From assembly GCA_048267165.1 (NCBI GenBank), contig JBLWYD010000001.1, positions 136,556 to 200,555 of the forward strand: 64,000 nucleotides of DNA, given 5' to 3'. The notes beneath the pieces were generated by a model that saw only the letters and a program-made list of their open reading frames with translations, searched no databases and had not been told where the DNA came from. Positions 43,201 through 51,404 of this stretch are shown piece after piece. The first letter of the stretch is position 1. Every line of letters starts with the position of its first letter. Position numbers and translations under genes: made by a program. This DNA is from PGYR01 sp048267165. Its GTDB lineage: Bacteria; Bacteroidota; Ignavibacteria; Kapaibacteriales; UBA2268.

Positions 43201-45205
43201 TAATTCCACCAGCACCTGTTATTGTACCTTGTCTCTTAGAATAGATTGCACCACCCCAAGAAATAGCTGTGTTATTATTGAATTGAATATCATAACCGTA
43301 ATCTCTAGTTCTTAATAAATTATCAGAACCACCAATAATAGTAGTTAATACAGGATTAGAGTTTCCATCTACATAGATAGCTCCACCAGCACCTGAAGTG
43401 TTACCTTCAAATCTAGTTGGGTTACTAGCACTTTCTCTTGCAGGACCACCTTTAACAAATAGTCTGTTTAAAGAGTTTTCTACGTATATAGCTCCACCCA
43501 TAGAGTATAAACCAGCTACAGAACCAACAGTTTCGTCAGTTAAGAATTTAGCACCAGTTTTGTTACCTTCAAAATGACCAGCTACTTGTAATGAAGTATA
43601 TCTACCAGCGTAGATAGCACCACCACGAGAACCAGCAGAACTACCATTAGATTGGTAGTTATTAGCTTCGTTGCCATTTGCAACAAATGTGTCAGAATTA
43701 TCAAAATCAACTTCAGCACCATTTATCATGATACTATTGTTAATACCAAAACCAACATCGATTTTTCTATTTTCTTGACCTTCAGTTCCAGACATGTAAA
43801 CAGCACCACCAAAAGCAGTGTTACCGTAAACTTGAGGATACATAGCAGGTTCATTCAATAAGTCAGATACGATCTTAACTGGAGGAGTACCTACAGTAGT
43901 TTGACCATAATTTGCTAATTGAACTTTGTTATCGTTGAATGTTAAATTTCTCATTCTACCTAAGTAAAGTGCTAAACGACCATCATCATGTGCCATTCTT
44001 GCATAATCAGTTAATGGCTCAGCACCAGCTTCGTCAATTAAATCAATTGCAGGAATTGGGTTAGCAACTATTATAGAAGAAGGATTACCATCTCTATCAG
44101 TTATATTAGGGTTTTTGTTAGATGCGTAAGTTCCTACAGCAGCGTTAATCTGATTTCTAGCTATAGTAGCTGGAATTTCTGAAGGCGCTTGTAGTAATTG
44201 TAATGCACCACCTTTGAATCTTGCTTTATTACCAGAAAATTCTACGTTTAATAACCATGTTCTAGAAGAGAACGTAGTAATTGCACCACCACTACCATTA
44301 GTTAGCATGTTAATTTTCTTATTAACTGCAGCCCAATTTGAGTTAGCACCACTTTGATCATAAAGAGGATCACTATCAACAGTAGTATCTTTTTTGAAAT
44401 TTTCAAAAGTTGCGTTTCTGAAGAATGCTGATCTTGCACCAGGAAGAACAATAACATGTCCCCACTCTAAAGATACATTATTTATAGGTTGACCTACAAA
44501 TCTGATTTTGTCTTGAACAACGTTTACTGATGAACCACCAATTCTAGACCATGGCTTAACATTTAAGTTAACGTCATTGTTAGGGTCTTGGTTTAATCTA
44601 CCAGCAACTAACATGATCGCTTCTTCAAAAGTTATTATCTCTAAATTTGGATTAGAAATAACTGAAGCAGCGTTCAATGGATTCAACTCATTCAACTGAC
44701 GAGTTGTTCTATTTAATACAACATTAAACAAATAGTTATATTTGTTTGGGTGAACAGATTTATCTCTTACAGTTGTAACATCGATAGTACGAATTACATC
44801 TGGAGATGGAGAGTTATTCCCATCAAATAAGAAATAATCTAAATCCGCATAACCAGTCCAGCTTGACGGGTTCTGAGGTGTTCCAGCTATACCCAATGGA
44901 TCGATACCATGTGGATTAGCAGTATATGTTGCTTCCGCAAAACCATCAGCGATGATTCTACCACCAGTTGAATCTATTAATCTCCCGTTAGGGTGAAAAT
45001 AGACAGTTGTACCAGGCTCAATTATCAATGTACCGCCAACCACATACTCTCTTTCGACAGTATAGATGGAATCCTTTACAAAGACTCTTACATCACCTGG
45101 AGCTATCCTTCCGGATATTTTAACGGTCTTCTGCGCATATCCTGAACTTGAAGACAGGATAAATGCGAAGGCCATGAGTACGCAAAGACGAATTAATCGT
45201 TGCAT
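37214..45205 (-). CDS. Giant T9SS surface protein: Pmp-type beta-helix with inserted seven-repeat propeller
   Basis: About 2,663 residues. After the signal peptide (ends near YAQ) residues about 100-860 and again after about 1165 hold polymorphic-membrane-protein style helix repeats (GGAIY/GGAVY with FEGN/FNGN; at least 11 GGA units). Between them, about residues 860-1155, are seven Ycf48/BNR-like repeats (KFKNGGETWEYP, TDAGSTWFNI, HDAGATWNTM, TTDGGTVWEEV, TTDGGDSWHTV, TTDGGATWTLM, TEDGGATWNET), enough for one seven-blade propeller. The C-terminal third has putative-Ig/cadherin-like units (LKINPESGLLYGTPEVGD). It ends in a T9SS type A domain (SVSPNPVNGESVIKFNL). Start ATG 45205 with GGAGG 4-5 bases upstream. 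Likely a surface adhesin; first gene of the cargo operon. Confidence 0.85.
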   Translation of the reverse strand: MQRLIRLCVLMAFAFILSSSSGYAQKTVKISGRIAPGDVRVFVKDSIYTVEREYVVGGTLIIEPGTTVYFHPNGRLIDSTGGRIIADGFAEATYTANPHGIDPLGIAGTPQNPSSWTGYADLDYFLFDGNNSPSPDVIRTIDVTTVRDKSVHPNKYNYLFNVVLNRTTRQLNELNPLNAASVISNPNLEIITFEEAIMLVAGRLNQDPNNDVNLNVKPWSRIGGSSVNVVQDKIRFVGQPINNVSLEWGHVIVLPGARSAFFRNATFENFKKDTTVDSDPLYDQSGANSNWAAVNKKINMLTNGSGGAITTFSSRTWLLNVEFSGNKARFKGGALQLLQAPSEIPATIARNQINAAVGTYASNKNPNITDRDGNPSSIIVANPIPAIDLIDEAGAEPLTDYARMAHDDGRLALYLGRMRNLTFNDNKVQLANYGQTTVGTPPVKIVSDLLNEPAMYPQVYGNTAFGGAVYMSGTEGQENRKIDVGFGINNSIMINGAEVDFDNSDTFVANGNEANNYQSNGSSAGSRGGAIYAGRYTSLQVAGHFEGNKTGAKFLTDETVGSVAGLYSMGGAIYVENSLNRLFVKGGPARESASNPTRFEGNTSGAGGAIYVDGNSNPVLTTIIGGSDNLLRTRDYGYDIQFNNNTAISWGGAIYSKRQGTITGAGGINASELIGYGGKFPVRFEGNSAGYAGGAVHFQIPTADNPPYFQRAVQLSRTMFLNNTVGMNVADKNLGQLRGGGAVYSSGGDLNLVKGVEFNGNTVYNGNGGALSMVEPFNLNRRYFVSDADNISYDSKDVAVGMSSRDDVFTYGDIINFPPDSRMLTQFKGNQAISEARAIEEMGSGSTQFAEGVFRTRSPFLSNFFTSDQTGYAVGLFGTIVKFKNGGETWEYPTSNTNHRLTDVEFVNASTGYIVGAQGIMKKSTDAGSTWFNINTNTLNQFNDFYSIGQNDLYAVTNNGLIYESHDAGATWNTMQPQQQNLNGVYYGSLNSGFVVGDDRLILRTTDGGTVWEEVVPPIPNYDLNKIFFTSVSKGFIIGERGTLLSTTDGGDSWHTVASGTTANLTDIVFISSTKGFITTVYGDMLSTTDGGATWTLMEDLTRFGLQGIHFSSNSVGYAVGDYGTLLKTEDGGATWNETNPSNAGHYDVARMHPGTNLPENGVGLGGAIYILDNADVNQLNRTDSVSFNRVRILNNTAYTGAAIYSDNFDLKLIFGRSLISANTALSDVGVEQNTISGPIVLDGNKGISSNEASSDLASAVIYGEMQGPLPVGTGPVAGNSVYGNNARFIVRLPDAPNTKGVLAGNLGLGLGGTNPLNGNFWGRTQANVTVDVINDLGYPLALNETFFVAGGTTSALPFVRNSANPLEQGPFESIFDEYTYTPIMLENATGDENTHAATSIDEKLLMSGKIYDLYDKGTDIKTADYSKRIMSPIEDFAVGIPYSTRRFVAPTQPSDGKYVRRTTRDPYCVGLLDDQGNLKFPYITALQSEFMPDNNGDFYHPIGYPLYLESHADYDGFAERSNHIPETTNETVFFVINETTGDYIRTNLQQVSETAPYREVFRSRVEFVPDSTNRNPNTLYRRTSEGLFNFGAGFSLMAKLEDNAYNEVGATVPGRKYEADFRQLGKVSDLYSNRPAINDPSNITEDIVTYFAGERYEALPVDTGDVIRVISRQVLWKEGVIAAYDDGLEFKIVRATLPPEFTGNIVTLQNDTIMKLVPSLDPVKRSNNQMDTIYITDLANRIFITEDRTYPGNYANARDSILAITAVDSNNFYDPRSLADPDNYTSLTYTWDVARNSGLANWLQADTLYASNPLSLKDNAKGHVVLKGHPVNPYVVPGGEKVAVSAANYPPHYRTLDSMVASGLFTQEQIDKFIETYGPYFNASSYDVDRARYLQQDTIDVAGANGWKTSYEFEIFVIDQPPVYLDENFTREELYRYESDGTTVKDIIAIYEPSVLTCGKTNERTPRLKANVTDKLRFQIDINTDDEIEDAYAASEHGWDFRYGRTAYGFMNKIISAGDTVVIDSTIISNDLGGLDTLIDQERPIWMADKYIYRYDDEVTIDGFADDFTTSGKLNIRIDRAEVDQILAPLNRQNEEYNTDTAFVFVVNDGHGGRLEQKLEVFVNFAPTITTTTLDNAIEGFDYNNQLIDSSRAIKVKDPNFHQEHTYELIYSGRGPIAKDPCYAEAGTWDEGDVNGYGANGYTPEWLKINPESGLLYGTPEVGDALKTEQVIVLVTDEDGLPALETYTLVVEASNQGPQLALAPDVDCIDPNSSLTTNNFIYVVDKDFERDDSVTPQEKVTLVVELPSSGVELDKYILDGATIDNDSVKVNLIFTADIANVPVDADGRITVQIKATDAEGETSIMRFRLKLSEATNFTAPITVTNSIGAFQVLEFGVAASNVTTGDGRDGEDVGKLDHNYCEYELPPYPQQDVFDARWTLPTINGILRSIYPESGQTDLIYVAQIQAGGESGQTAINYPVTISWDITTVPDENDATRNPQGSTWYLRDPISDGSYFHIKMSDPTVRSVSPTNATFDLTGNIATLTLINATIKAFVIYNDVMSDVEDTQITTTNSITSVSPNPVNGESVIKFNLNKASNVEFELIDEVGKVIGVFGQGFYPEGTREIKWNSRTDFGSELSSGAYSIRMNAGGNSDFIKVMIVK

Positions 45206-45209
45206 AATA

Positions 45210-45214
45210 CCTCC
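45210..45214 (-). promoter_or_regulatory. Strong ribosome site fixing the giant gene start
   Basis: GGAGG on the minus strand, a few bases before the ATG at 45205; the frame is open a little further upstream, but this site selects the internal ATG. Confidence 0.75.
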
Positions 45215-45301
45215 AATAAACAAATTATTATTAAAAAATTAACTTTTAGTTTCATTATTATAGTGTTTAGTTTAATTCAAATGCTATTTCGCAATTAAAT
45301 A

Positions 45302-46012
45302 CTAATCAATTTTTGTGCCAAGCATTGATAATCTGACTTTAGATTTATTTCCAAACTCCGAATTCTCGCTTAACTCTACTACTGATTGATATATATTTTT
45401 TGCATCTTCTTTTTTACCAGCTTGCTCAAAGTTCAATGCGGCAAAGAATAAGTATTTAGATTTTAGCACATCTTCATCTAATTTGTCAGCTGCTTTCTTA
45501 TAATTTCCCGCAGCACTTTCTAACTTACCATCTTCTTCATCACATAGTGCTAAACCTGCATAAGCTCCTGATTGCACGACTTCCGACTTGCTATCAGATG
45601 CTTTATCAAAGTAATTCCTTGCATCTGCAAATTGATTAGAGTTAACATAAGCGTTACCTGCGTATAGTGCAGCTAACTTACCTTCATTAGTTCCATCATA
45701 CTTATTAGCTATCTCTACTAGACCCATTGCATCAATTCCTATAGAAGTAGTGCCACCATCTAGAGCTACAGCGTAGTTACCAGAATCAAATTCAGGTAAT
45801 ATTTTTGATAATGCCATAGCAGCTTCTTGAGTTGCTTTTTCTGTTTGACTTGCAGAGTAATAGTAATAACCTACTGCAGCTAATACAATTACAATGATTA
45901 TTCCAAATATCGTTCCGTTCTTTTTGAGCTTTTGAGCCGATTCTTCATCAACTAAATTCTCAGTAAGCTTAGTTCCGATTTTTAATTCTTCTTGTTCTTC
46001 CGAATGGGACAT
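45302..46012 (-). CDS. Membrane-anchored TPR protein (YfgM-like)
   Basis: A 236-residue protein: short acidic cytoplasmic N-terminus, one helix (GTIFGIIIVIVLAAVGYYYY, residues about 33-52), then TPR repeats (YAGNAYVNSNQFADARNYF; YAGLALCDEEDGKLESAAGNYKKA; FAALNFEQAGKKEDAKNIYQSV). This is the plan of YfgM, a periplasmic chaperone-network protein in proteobacteria; homologues in Bacteroidota are anchored the same way. Its stop is 97 bases before the start of the giant T9SS gene, which may share transcription with it. Confidence 0.8.
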   Translation of the reverse strand: MSHSEEQEELKIGTKLTENLVDEESAQKLKKNGTIFGIIIVIVLAAVGYYYYSASQTEKATQEAAMALSKILPEFDSGNYAVALDGGTTSIGIDAMGLVEIANKYDGTNEGKLAALYAGNAYVNSNQFADARNYFDKASDSKSEVVQSGAYAGLALCDEEDGKLESAAGNYKKAADKLDEDVLKSKYLFFAALNFEQAGKKEDAKNIYQSVVELSENSEFGNKSKVRLSMLGTKID

Positions 46013-46124
46013 TTTATAATCCTTTTATATTCAATTACTTATAAAAAATAAATGTACAACAAGCACAATTAAATAATTATGCACACTTTCTATTGTACCT
46101 AGCATACAAATATATAACAACAAA

Positions 46125-46153
46125 CCCGAATATCCAATTATTGAATATTCGGG
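46125..46153 (-). terminator. Intrinsic terminator of gatB-E1
   Basis: CCCGAATATCCAA (46125-46137) pairs with TTGAATATTCGGG (46141-46153); on the minus strand the odd pair is a G-U wobble, and the hairpin is followed by a T-rich stretch. It lies about 100 bases past the E1 stop. Confidence 0.7.
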
Positions 46154-46253
46154 CGTTATCTTTTTATCTTATTTATTTAGCTTGTGTGTAATTTTGATAT
46201 TACAGTGTCAGATTATTTCCACACAAAATCCTTGTATTGTTTTACACACTTAT

Positions 46254-48686
46254 CTAAAAGTTCAAGCATTCTTCGATTTTTGCCTTTACTTTATCTACGT
46301 TTATCAATACTTCATCTTCATAGCTCTTCGCAAATCCAACTGGACAATCTTCAGAGCCCAATCTCATTACTGGAGCATCTAGATAATTGAAGGCTTCTTG
46401 GCTTACTGTTGATGCGATTTCTCCACCAAATCCACCTGTTAGAGTGTCTTCATGTACTACTACTAATCTGTTAGTTTTCTTAACTGACTCTATTATGATA
46501 TCTTTATCCCAAGGGATAAGAGATCTCAAATCAATTACTTCTACAGATAAGCCTTGTTCGGCTAGCTTTTCAGCAGCAAATAAGCTCATGTGGACACCTG
46601 TACCATAAGTAGCTACTGTTATATCAGTACCTTCTCTTCTTATCTTACCTTTTCCGAATGGGATTACCCAATCTTCATCACTTACAGGTCCAGCGGCAGC
46701 TTTGAAATTGTATAAGTACTTCGGCTCTAAGAACATTGTAGGTCCTTTAGAACGAATACAGTTTCTTAGTAACCCAATCGCATCATCAGCGAAAGCGGGT
46801 TGAACAACTCTGATACCAGGTATAGATGTAAATACCGCTTCTAAGTTCTGTGAGTGGTAAAGACCACCTTGTATATACCCACCACTTGCTAATCTAAGAG
46901 TAACGTTGGGGCTAAATTGTCCTCTTGTTCTCCAATACTCGTGTGTTAACTCTATTAGTTGCTCCATTGCAGGCCAGAAATAGTCCGCAAATTCAGCTCC
47001 TTCTATAACTAATCTAATGTCCTCTCTATATCTAGAGAATCCATTAGCAGCACCTACTATATTATCTTCAGCTATTGGTGCGTTGAATACTCTATCTTTA
47101 CCGAATTCTTCTGGCATACCTTTCACTACGTTGAATACACCGCCTTTCCCTATATCTTGACCCCACATAAACGTATTAGGGTTAGCTCTGAATTCTTCTT
47201 TCAGAGTTCTATTAATACCTTCTATATAGTTTACTTCTTCGTTGTCAGTGTTCAGAGGGTATTCTGTATCAGCGTCAGGTCCAGCGAACGCTTCAGGGAA
47301 TATGAAGTTTGGCCAGCTCTTACCGTCTGCATTAGGTGCAGCTTCTGCTTCATCGGCAGCATCAAATATTTTCTGCTTGATACCATCTTCTATTACTTCT
47401 AATTCTTTTTGAGTCAGATATTTTTCTTGGATTAGTTTGTATCTGAATTGCATCAAAGGGTCTCTTAGTACCACATCTACTATCTCTTGAGCTGGACGGT
47501 AGTTATCCTGCTTATCAGAATTTGAGTGTGAACCGACTCTATCACATTCTGCATGTACAATAGCTGGGCCTTTACCACTCTTTGCATATTTAACAGCTTC
47601 TGTCAATGCTCTATGCGAATCAAAAGCATCACGTCCATCACATTCTATTATCTTAGTATTAGGAAATCCTTTGAAATTATCAGAAACAACCATGTTAGAT
47701 GATACTTCTTGCAATGGTACAGATATACCAAACAAATTACTTTGGATAACAAATACAACTGGAGCTCTATCGAAGTCAGCACTTGCTATTGCTTCGTAGA
47801 AGTAACCTTCTGCACAAGCAGATTCGCCACCTGAGTAGAATACTACTTCATCGCCTTTATATTTTTTGATAGCTCTACCCAAACCAGCTGCGTGCTGTGA
47901 GTGATTACCCGTACAAGAAGATACGTTTTGAATACCAATCTCTGGTTTTGCAAAGTGATTAGACATGTGACGACCGCCACCTGCTACATCAGTATCTTTC
48001 GATAGACCGTTAAGTATTATCTCCACTGGAGTCATACCTGCAGAAAGTGAAGTCATAAAATCACGGTAGTAAGGGAACATAAAATCTTTGCTAGCTCTGA
48101 ATATTTGACCCAAAGCTAATTGGATACCATCGTGACCAGCAAATGGTGCGTGGTATGACCAACCTTTAGCCATCTTTAAGTATAGAGCCGCTTTTTCATC
48201 AAGTTTTCTACCAAGTAATTGTAGTTTATACCAATCTATTACTTGTTCTTTTTTGTATCCTTTGAAATCGAATTTAGAGTGCATTACAACTTCTACATCT
48301 TTACCGCCAAACTTCATCTTGTGAATAGTCTTACCAGTAGATTTGCTTTTAGTTGTATTTCCAACTTTAGTTGTTGCTTTTGTAACTGCTTTTTTCGCTT
48401 TTGTAGCAGTTTTAGAAGTATTGCTAACTTTAGCTTTACTAGTAGCAGATTTTGATTTACTCTTAGTCACAGTTTTAGTTGCGGGCTTTTTAGTAGCCGC
48501 TGCTGACTTAGTTTTAGTCGCTGGCTTTTTAACAGCTGTCTTAGATGGTTTTACTTTCGTATTAGATTTAGCTGCTGATTTCTTAGTAGTACTTTTAGCT
48601 ACACCATTATTGGTTTTAGCCGCACTAGTAGTTTTCTTAGCTTTTTCTGTTGTTTTTGCTTTGCTCTTAGTTGCCTTTTTAGCCAT
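46254..48686 (-). CDS. Fused alpha-beta 2-oxoacid dehydrogenase E1 with histone-like N-terminal tail
   Basis: An 810-residue TPP enzyme, the decarboxylating E1 of a 2-oxoacid (probably branched-chain or pyruvate) dehydrogenase complex. The alpha half (about 135-480) has the TPP-binding FYSGGESACAEGYFYEA, followed by VVFVIQSNLFGISVP; the beta half (about 500-810) has GANGFSRYREDIRLVIEGAEF and IDLRSLIPWD. Residues 1-118 are almost only Lys, Ala, Thr and Ser (AKKATKSKAK repeats), like histone H1 or AlgP tails, and do not occur in usual E1s. Start ATG 48686 with GGAG upstream. Probably co-transcribed with gatB 44 bases upstream. No E2/E3 genes nearby. Confidence 0.9.
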   Translation of the reverse strand: MAKKATKSKAKTTEKAKKTTSAAKTNNGVAKSTTKKSAAKSNTKVKPSKTAVKKPATKTKSAAATKKPATKTVTKSKSKSATSKAKVSNTSKTATKAKKAVTKATTKVGNTTKSKSTGKTIHKMKFGGKDVEVVMHSKFDFKGYKKEQVIDWYKLQLLGRKLDEKAALYLKMAKGWSYHAPFAGHDGIQLALGQIFRASKDFMFPYYRDFMTSLSAGMTPVEIILNGLSKDTDVAGGGRHMSNHFAKPEIGIQNVSSCTGNHSQHAAGLGRAIKKYKGDEVVFYSGGESACAEGYFYEAIASADFDRAPVVFVIQSNLFGISVPLQEVSSNMVVSDNFKGFPNTKIIECDGRDAFDSHRALTEAVKYAKSGKGPAIVHAECDRVGSHSNSDKQDNYRPAQEIVDVVLRDPLMQFRYKLIQEKYLTQKELEVIEDGIKQKIFDAADEAEAAPNADGKSWPNFIFPEAFAGPDADTEYPLNTDNEEVNYIEGINRTLKEEFRANPNTFMWGQDIGKGGVFNVVKGMPEEFGKDRVFNAPIAEDNIVGAANGFSRYREDIRLVIEGAEFADYFWPAMEQLIELTHEYWRTRGQFSPNVTLRLASGGYIQGGLYHSQNLEAVFTSIPGIRVVQPAFADDAIGLLRNCIRSKGPTMFLEPKYLYNFKAAAGPVSDEDWVIPFGKGKIRREGTDITVATYGTGVHMSLFAAEKLAEQGLSVEVIDLRSLIPWDKDIIIESVKKTNRLVVVHEDTLTGGFGGEIASTVSQEAFNYLDAPVMRLGSEDCPVGFAKSYEDEVLINVDKVKAKIEECLNF

Positions 48687-48730
48687 TACTAACTCCAAAT
48701 TTCAAATTATATATTTATTATTTTCTTAAA

Positions 48731-50194
48731 TTAAGCATCTTGTAGATATTTATCTACTAAGTCCGAAACTATTTGCGGATTTGCTTTGCCTTTAGATTCT
48801 TTCATTACTTGACCGACGAAGAATCCTTTTACTTTAGCATTTCCTGACTTGAATTTTTCTACAGAATCTGGGTTCGCCTCTATTACTCCTTTCACTAACT
48901 CGTCAATGAATGAAGTATCTGATACTTGTTTCAACCCTTTTTCTTCTACAATCTCTTTAGGTGATTTCCCTAACTCTACATCTGCGAATATATCCTTAGC
49001 TATAGTATTGGATATAGTGCCAGAAGAAACCAAATCAACGATTTCAGCTATATGTTGTGGTTTGACCTTCAGATCAGATACTACTGTATCCCTATCTTGT
49101 ATCATCCTCATTATCTCTGTCATCACCCAGTTGCTGACTAACTTATTGTTGCCCGCATTCTTATTTTCTAATTTCCTTATAGCATTTTCGTAAAAATCAG
49201 CTATTTCTTTCTCAGCTACTAATACCGAAGCGTCATAGTTAGGTATTTCGTATTGCTCTACAAATCTATTCTTTCTTGCGATAGGAAGCTCAGGCATCAA
49301 AGCTCTGACTTTCTCTACCCAATCTTCTTTTACTATAAGTGGTGGAAGATCTGGCTCTGGGAAGTATCTATAATCATGGGCCATTTCTTTGGTACGCATT
49401 TCTTTAGTTTCATTTGCGTTGCCATCCCACTGCATAGTTACTTGTCTAACTTCGCCGCCACCTTCTATTAATTCGATTTGACGCTTTATCTCGTAATCAA
49501 TTGCTTTTTCTACATTTCTAAAACTATTTAGATTCTTTACTTCCGTTCTTGTTCCGAATTTTTCTCTTCCTACAGGTCTTACAGATATGTTTGCATCTAC
49601 ACGCAGTGCACCTTCTTCCATATTACCAGTGTTGATACCCAGATATACAAGTATCTGCTTTAACTGCATTAAGTAAAGATATGCTTCTGCTGAACTACGT
49701 ATATCCGGCTCGCTTACTATCTCAATCAAAGCAACACCAGCACGGTTGAAATCAACAAGAGTATCTATATCCAAATCGTGGATAGATTTACCCGAATCTT
49801 CTTCCATGTGAATACGAGTTATACCTATACGTTTAGTATTAACCTCGTCTAACTCTATTTCCAAGTGTCCATCGTAACAGATAGGAGTTTTATCTTGAGA
49901 TATTTGATATCCCTTTGGTAAATCCTGATAGAAGTAATTCTTCCTAGCGAATAGATTTCTTTCCCTTATCTTGCAGTTAGTAGCTAAACCCATCATAATA
50001 GCGTAGTCAACTACTTTCCTATTAAGTACAGGTAGTGTACCTGGGTGAGCTAAAGTCACAGGGTCAGTATTTGTATTAGGAGAAGCTCCGAACTTAGTAG
50101 AGCTAGAGCTAAATGCTTTAGATTCAGTCAATAACTGAGCGTGAATCTCTAACCCAATTACGGGTGCGTATTTTTCGTATATCTCTTTGTTCAT
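48731..50194 (-). CDS. gatB: Asp/Glu-tRNA amidotransferase subunit B
   Basis: A 487-residue GatB, the kinase/tRNA-binding subunit of GatCAB that turns Glu-tRNA(Gln) and Asp-tRNA(Asn) into Gln- and Asn-tRNA. N-terminal GLEIHAQLLTESKAFS, the GTLPVLNRKVVD block, HMEEDSGKS and DFNRAGVALIEIVSEPD are family signatures; the C-terminal 150 residues are the YqeY-like tail ending in IVSDLVDKYLQ. Length normal. gatA and gatC are not in the window. A promoter-like pair is seen upstream. Confidence 0.97.
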   Translation of the reverse strand: MNKEIYEKYAPVIGLEIHAQLLTESKAFSSSSTKFGASPNTNTDPVTLAHPGTLPVLNRKVVDYAIMMGLATNCKIRERNLFARKNYFYQDLPKGYQISQDKTPICYDGHLEIELDEVNTKRIGITRIHMEEDSGKSIHDLDIDTLVDFNRAGVALIEIVSEPDIRSSAEAYLYLMQLKQILVYLGINTGNMEEGALRVDANISVRPVGREKFGTRTEVKNLNSFRNVEKAIDYEIKRQIELIEGGGEVRQVTMQWDGNANETKEMRTKEMAHDYRYFPEPDLPPLIVKEDWVEKVRALMPELPIARKNRFVEQYEIPNYDASVLVAEKEIADFYENAIRKLENKNAGNNKLVSNWVMTEIMRMIQDRDTVVSDLKVKPQHIAEIVDLVSSGTISNTIAKDIFADVELGKSPKEIVEEKGLKQVSDTSFIDELVKGVIEANPDSVEKFKSGNAKVKGFFVGQVMKESKGKANPQIVSDLVDKYLQDA

Positions 50195-50223
50195 TTAGCC
50201 GGAATCTGATTTATATAATTCTA

Positions 50224-50253
50224 CAAATTTAAGAAATATAAAGTAGAAACAAA
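50224..50253 (-). promoter_or_regulatory. Bacteroidetes-type promoter of gatB
   Basis: Minus strand: TTTG (50253-50250), spacer of 18, TAAATTTG (50231-50224). It lies 30 bases before the gatB ATG. Confidence 0.5.
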
Positions 50254-50351
50254 TACTTTTAAGTACAGCTAAACACACAAAAACAACTATTTAACTGTAA
50301 AGTTGTTAGAATTTATTGAAAAATGTATTAACTTAACTTTCAAAGATGATA

Positions 50352-50359
50352 TAAATTTG
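50352..50359 (+). promoter_or_regulatory. Possible -7 box of the phosphatase gene
   Basis: TAAATTTG matches TAnnTTTG, 13 bases before the ATG at 50373; at the expected -33 place there is TTA rather than TTG, so the match is partial. Confidence 0.35.
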
Positions 50360-50372
50360 TCAGAATATATTT

Positions 50373-51044
50373 ATGCCAAAGCAGTATATAATAGGTGATA
50401 TTCATGGGTGCTACAAGACATTAGTCGCACTCCTCGAGGAAGAGGTAAAACCGACCAAACCGGACACTATCTATTTCCTAGGTGATTATATTGGTAAAGG
50501 ACCAGATTCTAAAAATGTAGTCAAGTATATTATTTCATTAAAAAATGATGGGTACAAAGTCCGTTGCTTGATGGGTAATCACGAGAAAATGCTACTCGAC
50601 TCTATGCTATCAGACCGGCAACACTATAAGTGGTTATGGAATGGTGGCTCCGAATGTCTGCGAAGCTTTGGTGTATATAGAGCAAATGAAATAAAGAACA
50701 AATACATTAAGTTTTTCGAAGAGCTAGAATACTTCATAGAATTAGATGAATTTATCCTTGTTCATGGGGGGCTTAATTTTAATGCTGAAAACCCATTGAC
50801 TGACAGAAAATCTATGCTTTGGAGCAGAAATCAACACATAGATAAAAGCAAAACAAAAGGCAAGCGACTTATAGTAGGACACACTCCTGTAAAGTTCAAA
50901 AAGATAAAACGCACTTTACATGAGGATTTGATAATGTTAGACGGTGGGTGTGTATATTCGAAAGTCAAAGAAAAGCAAGGCAATCTGGTCGCATTAGAAC
51001 TTAGCAAGATGAAACTTTATCGTAAATACAACATAGATATGTAA
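50373..51044 (+). CDS. Calcineurin-like serine/threonine protein phosphatase
   Basis: A 223-residue metallophosphoesterase of the PrpA/PPP type. All metal motifs are present: GDIHGCY near residue 8, GDYIGKGPDS near 37, MGNHEK near 67, VHGGLNF near 131 and GHTPV near 170. Such enzymes dephosphorylate proteins (or act on Ap4A) in the cytoplasm with two metals. It abuts the MmcQ/YjbR gene (TAAATG), so they form an operon. Confidence 0.92.
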   Translation: MPKQYIIGDIHGCYKTLVALLEEEVKPTKPDTIYFLGDYIGKGPDSKNVVKYIISLKNDGYKVRCLMGNHEKMLLDSMLSDRQHYKWLWNGGSECLRSFGVYRANEIKNKYIKFFEELEYFIELDEFILVHGGLNFNAENPLTDRKSMLWSRNQHIDKSKTKGKRLIVGHTPVKFKKIKRTLHEDLIMLDGGCVYSKVKEKQGNLVALELSKMKLYRKYNIDM

Positions 51045-51404
51045 ATGAATATAGAAGAGTTAAGAGAATATTGCCTAACTAGATTACACACTACAGAGGA
51101 TACACCATTCGATGAGACTACTTTAGCTTTCAAAGTTGGGGGAAAGATATTTGCCCTTACTAATATGGAAACAATACCGACGAGAGTAAACCTAAAGTGT
51201 GACCCCGAAAGAGCTATCGAGCTACGAGAGAATTACCCAGAGGTGATTATCCCTGGTTACCACATGAGCAAGAAACATTGGAATACTGTCTTCATTGAAG
51301 AATTAGATACAAGCTTTATCGAGGAACTTGTTAGTCATTCTTATGACTTAGTCTATAAATCGCTGACAAAATCTAAGCGATTAGAATTAGAAGGCGGAGC
51401 CTAG
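51045..51404 (+). CDS. MmcQ/YjbR family protein
   Basis: A 119-residue protein of the MmcQ/YjbR family, with a CyaY-like fold, often DNA-binding in predictions but of unknown role. Motifs: EELREYCLTRLHTTEDTPFD at the start, LAFKVGGKIFAL, then LNLKCDPERAIELRE-like text and HMSKKHWNTVFI. Normal length. Its stop overlaps the end of the convergent TetR gene by 4 bases. Confidence 0.9.
   Translation: MNIEELREYCLTRLHTTEDTPFDETTLAFKVGGKIFALTNMETIPTRVNLKCDPERAIELRENYPEVIIPGYHMSKKHWNTVFIEELDTSFIEELVSHSYDLVYKSLTKSKRLELEGGA

Noticed and set aside
46254..48686. E1 tail considered as a frameshift or assembly chimera
   Set aside because: One clean frame, a good ribosome site right before the ATG, and even base composition argue for a real fusion.
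48343..48729. Val/Leu/Ala-rich open frame on the plus strand opposite the E1 tail
   Set aside because: Produced by the complement of the Lys/Ala/Thr codons; no ribosome site and no independent sign of coding.
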